A DNA stretch of 64,000 nucleotides, taken from JAJTFW01 sp903922455 (GTDB lineage Bacteria; Bacteroidota; Bacteroidia; AKYH767-A; OLB10). The notes beneath the pieces are model-generated. The model saw only the letters and a list, made by a program, of their open reading frames with translations. It searched no databases and was not told where the DNA came from. The stretch is from contig CALQEU020000017.1 in the NCBI GenBank assembly GCA_943329665.2, positions 1 to 64,000 of the forward strand, given 5' to 3'. A program made the translations under genes and the position numbers. Positions 63,771 to 64,000 of this stretch are shown in pieces; the stretch's first letter is position 1; each line of letters begins with the position of its first letter.

Positions 63771-63965
63771 ATGATCATAGTCCCGATTAAAGAAAACGAA
63801 ACAATCGACAAAGCGCTTAAGAAGTACAAGAAGAAGTTTGAAAAGACGGGCACTGTAAAGCAATTGCGCGCACGTCAAGCATTTGAGAAGCCTTCTATTA
63901 CCCGTCGTACTGAAATCAAGAAAGCGGTGTATAAGAACTTGATGCATTCTAATATAGAAATTTAA
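63771..63965 (+). CDS. rpsU: Small ribosomal subunit protein bS21
   Basis: 64 residues from ATG 63771 (an in-frame TTG six bases upstream is unlikely). Sequence MIIVPIKENETIDKALKKYK, then FEKTGTVKQLRARQAFEKPS and RTEIKKAVYKN is standard bS21. In Bacteroidota bS21 takes part in covering the anti-Shine-Dalgarno end of 16S rRNA (published work in Flavobacterium). In that genus rpsU itself has a strong Shine-Dalgarno; here the 20 bases before the ATG (AATTAAAATTTGAAC and upstream) contain none. After the stop, 63966-64000 shows nothing. Confidence 0.95.
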   Translation: MIIVPIKENETIDKALKKYKKKFEKTGTVKQLRARQAFEKPSITRRTEIKKAVYKNLMHSNIEI

Positions 63966-64000
63966 TTTCTTATAGATATTTATAATCCGGGTTCCCAAAG

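Overview
The window looks like a chromosomal segment of an AT-rich, probably uncultured member of the Bacteroidota. The evidence is a type IX secretion (T9SS) cargo with a CHU_C-type C-terminus, PorP/SprF and PorE-like partners, a second T9SS cargo with a Por sorting tail, a type III glutamine synthetase, an UMF1-type transporter, DUF2723 and DUF5606 proteins, Bacteroidota promoters (TTG, a 19-21 nt spacer, TAnnTTTG), and the near absence of Shine-Dalgarno sequences. Genus cannot be told from this sequence.

Layout: 1-9847 is a T9SS/adhesion locus: a giant SprB-repeat protein entering from the left edge (about 28 repeats visible), then porP/sprF and a porE-like lipoprotein gene. All are translationally coupled, and rarA is coupled behind them. 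11160-16271 holds murB, an acyltransferase, initiator tRNA-Met with an interrupted partial copy, and the potassium transporter kup. 16272-24567 has a hairpin tandem repeat, glnN, two multi-pass membrane proteins probably of the cell envelope, and a TonB-dependent receptor. 24776-32179 carries an EVE protein, a dienelactone-hydrolase-like protein, aconitase, a PKD lipoprotein, and an UMF1 transporter with a LutA-like protein. 32537-35922 is a leftward run of a pterin synthase (PTPS-II motif), folE, fabD and purB. 36113-44196 has mqnB (futalosine route to menaquinone), an exported VWA protein, psd, glutamate dehydrogenase, a putative aminopeptidase, a DUF2723 protein and a spermidine-synthase-like protein. 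44342-57964 has pepD, a beta-oxidation set (acyl-CoA dehydrogenase, thiolase, FadN-type fusion) split up by unrelated genes, tsaC, a frameshifted T9SS cargo gene, a MORN-repeat protein and an S9 peptidase. 58131-63965 has a DUF5606 protein, an M3 peptidase, a tripartite hybrid histidine kinase and rpsU.

Most of the window is ordinary housekeeping. I did not find a convincing new multigene system. The unusual material is mainly between genes: large perfect palindromes, a three-copy hairpin repeat, a dispersed GATAGCTATC palindrome, a partial copy of initiator tRNA carrying a palindrome, and short-period repeats that begin exactly at the stop codons of several genes. Inside genes, the points to check are recent exact DNA duplication in the SprB array, the pterin synthase motif, promoters so close to mqnB and tsaC that the mRNAs may be leaderless, and a one-base frameshift in a T9SS cargo gene.
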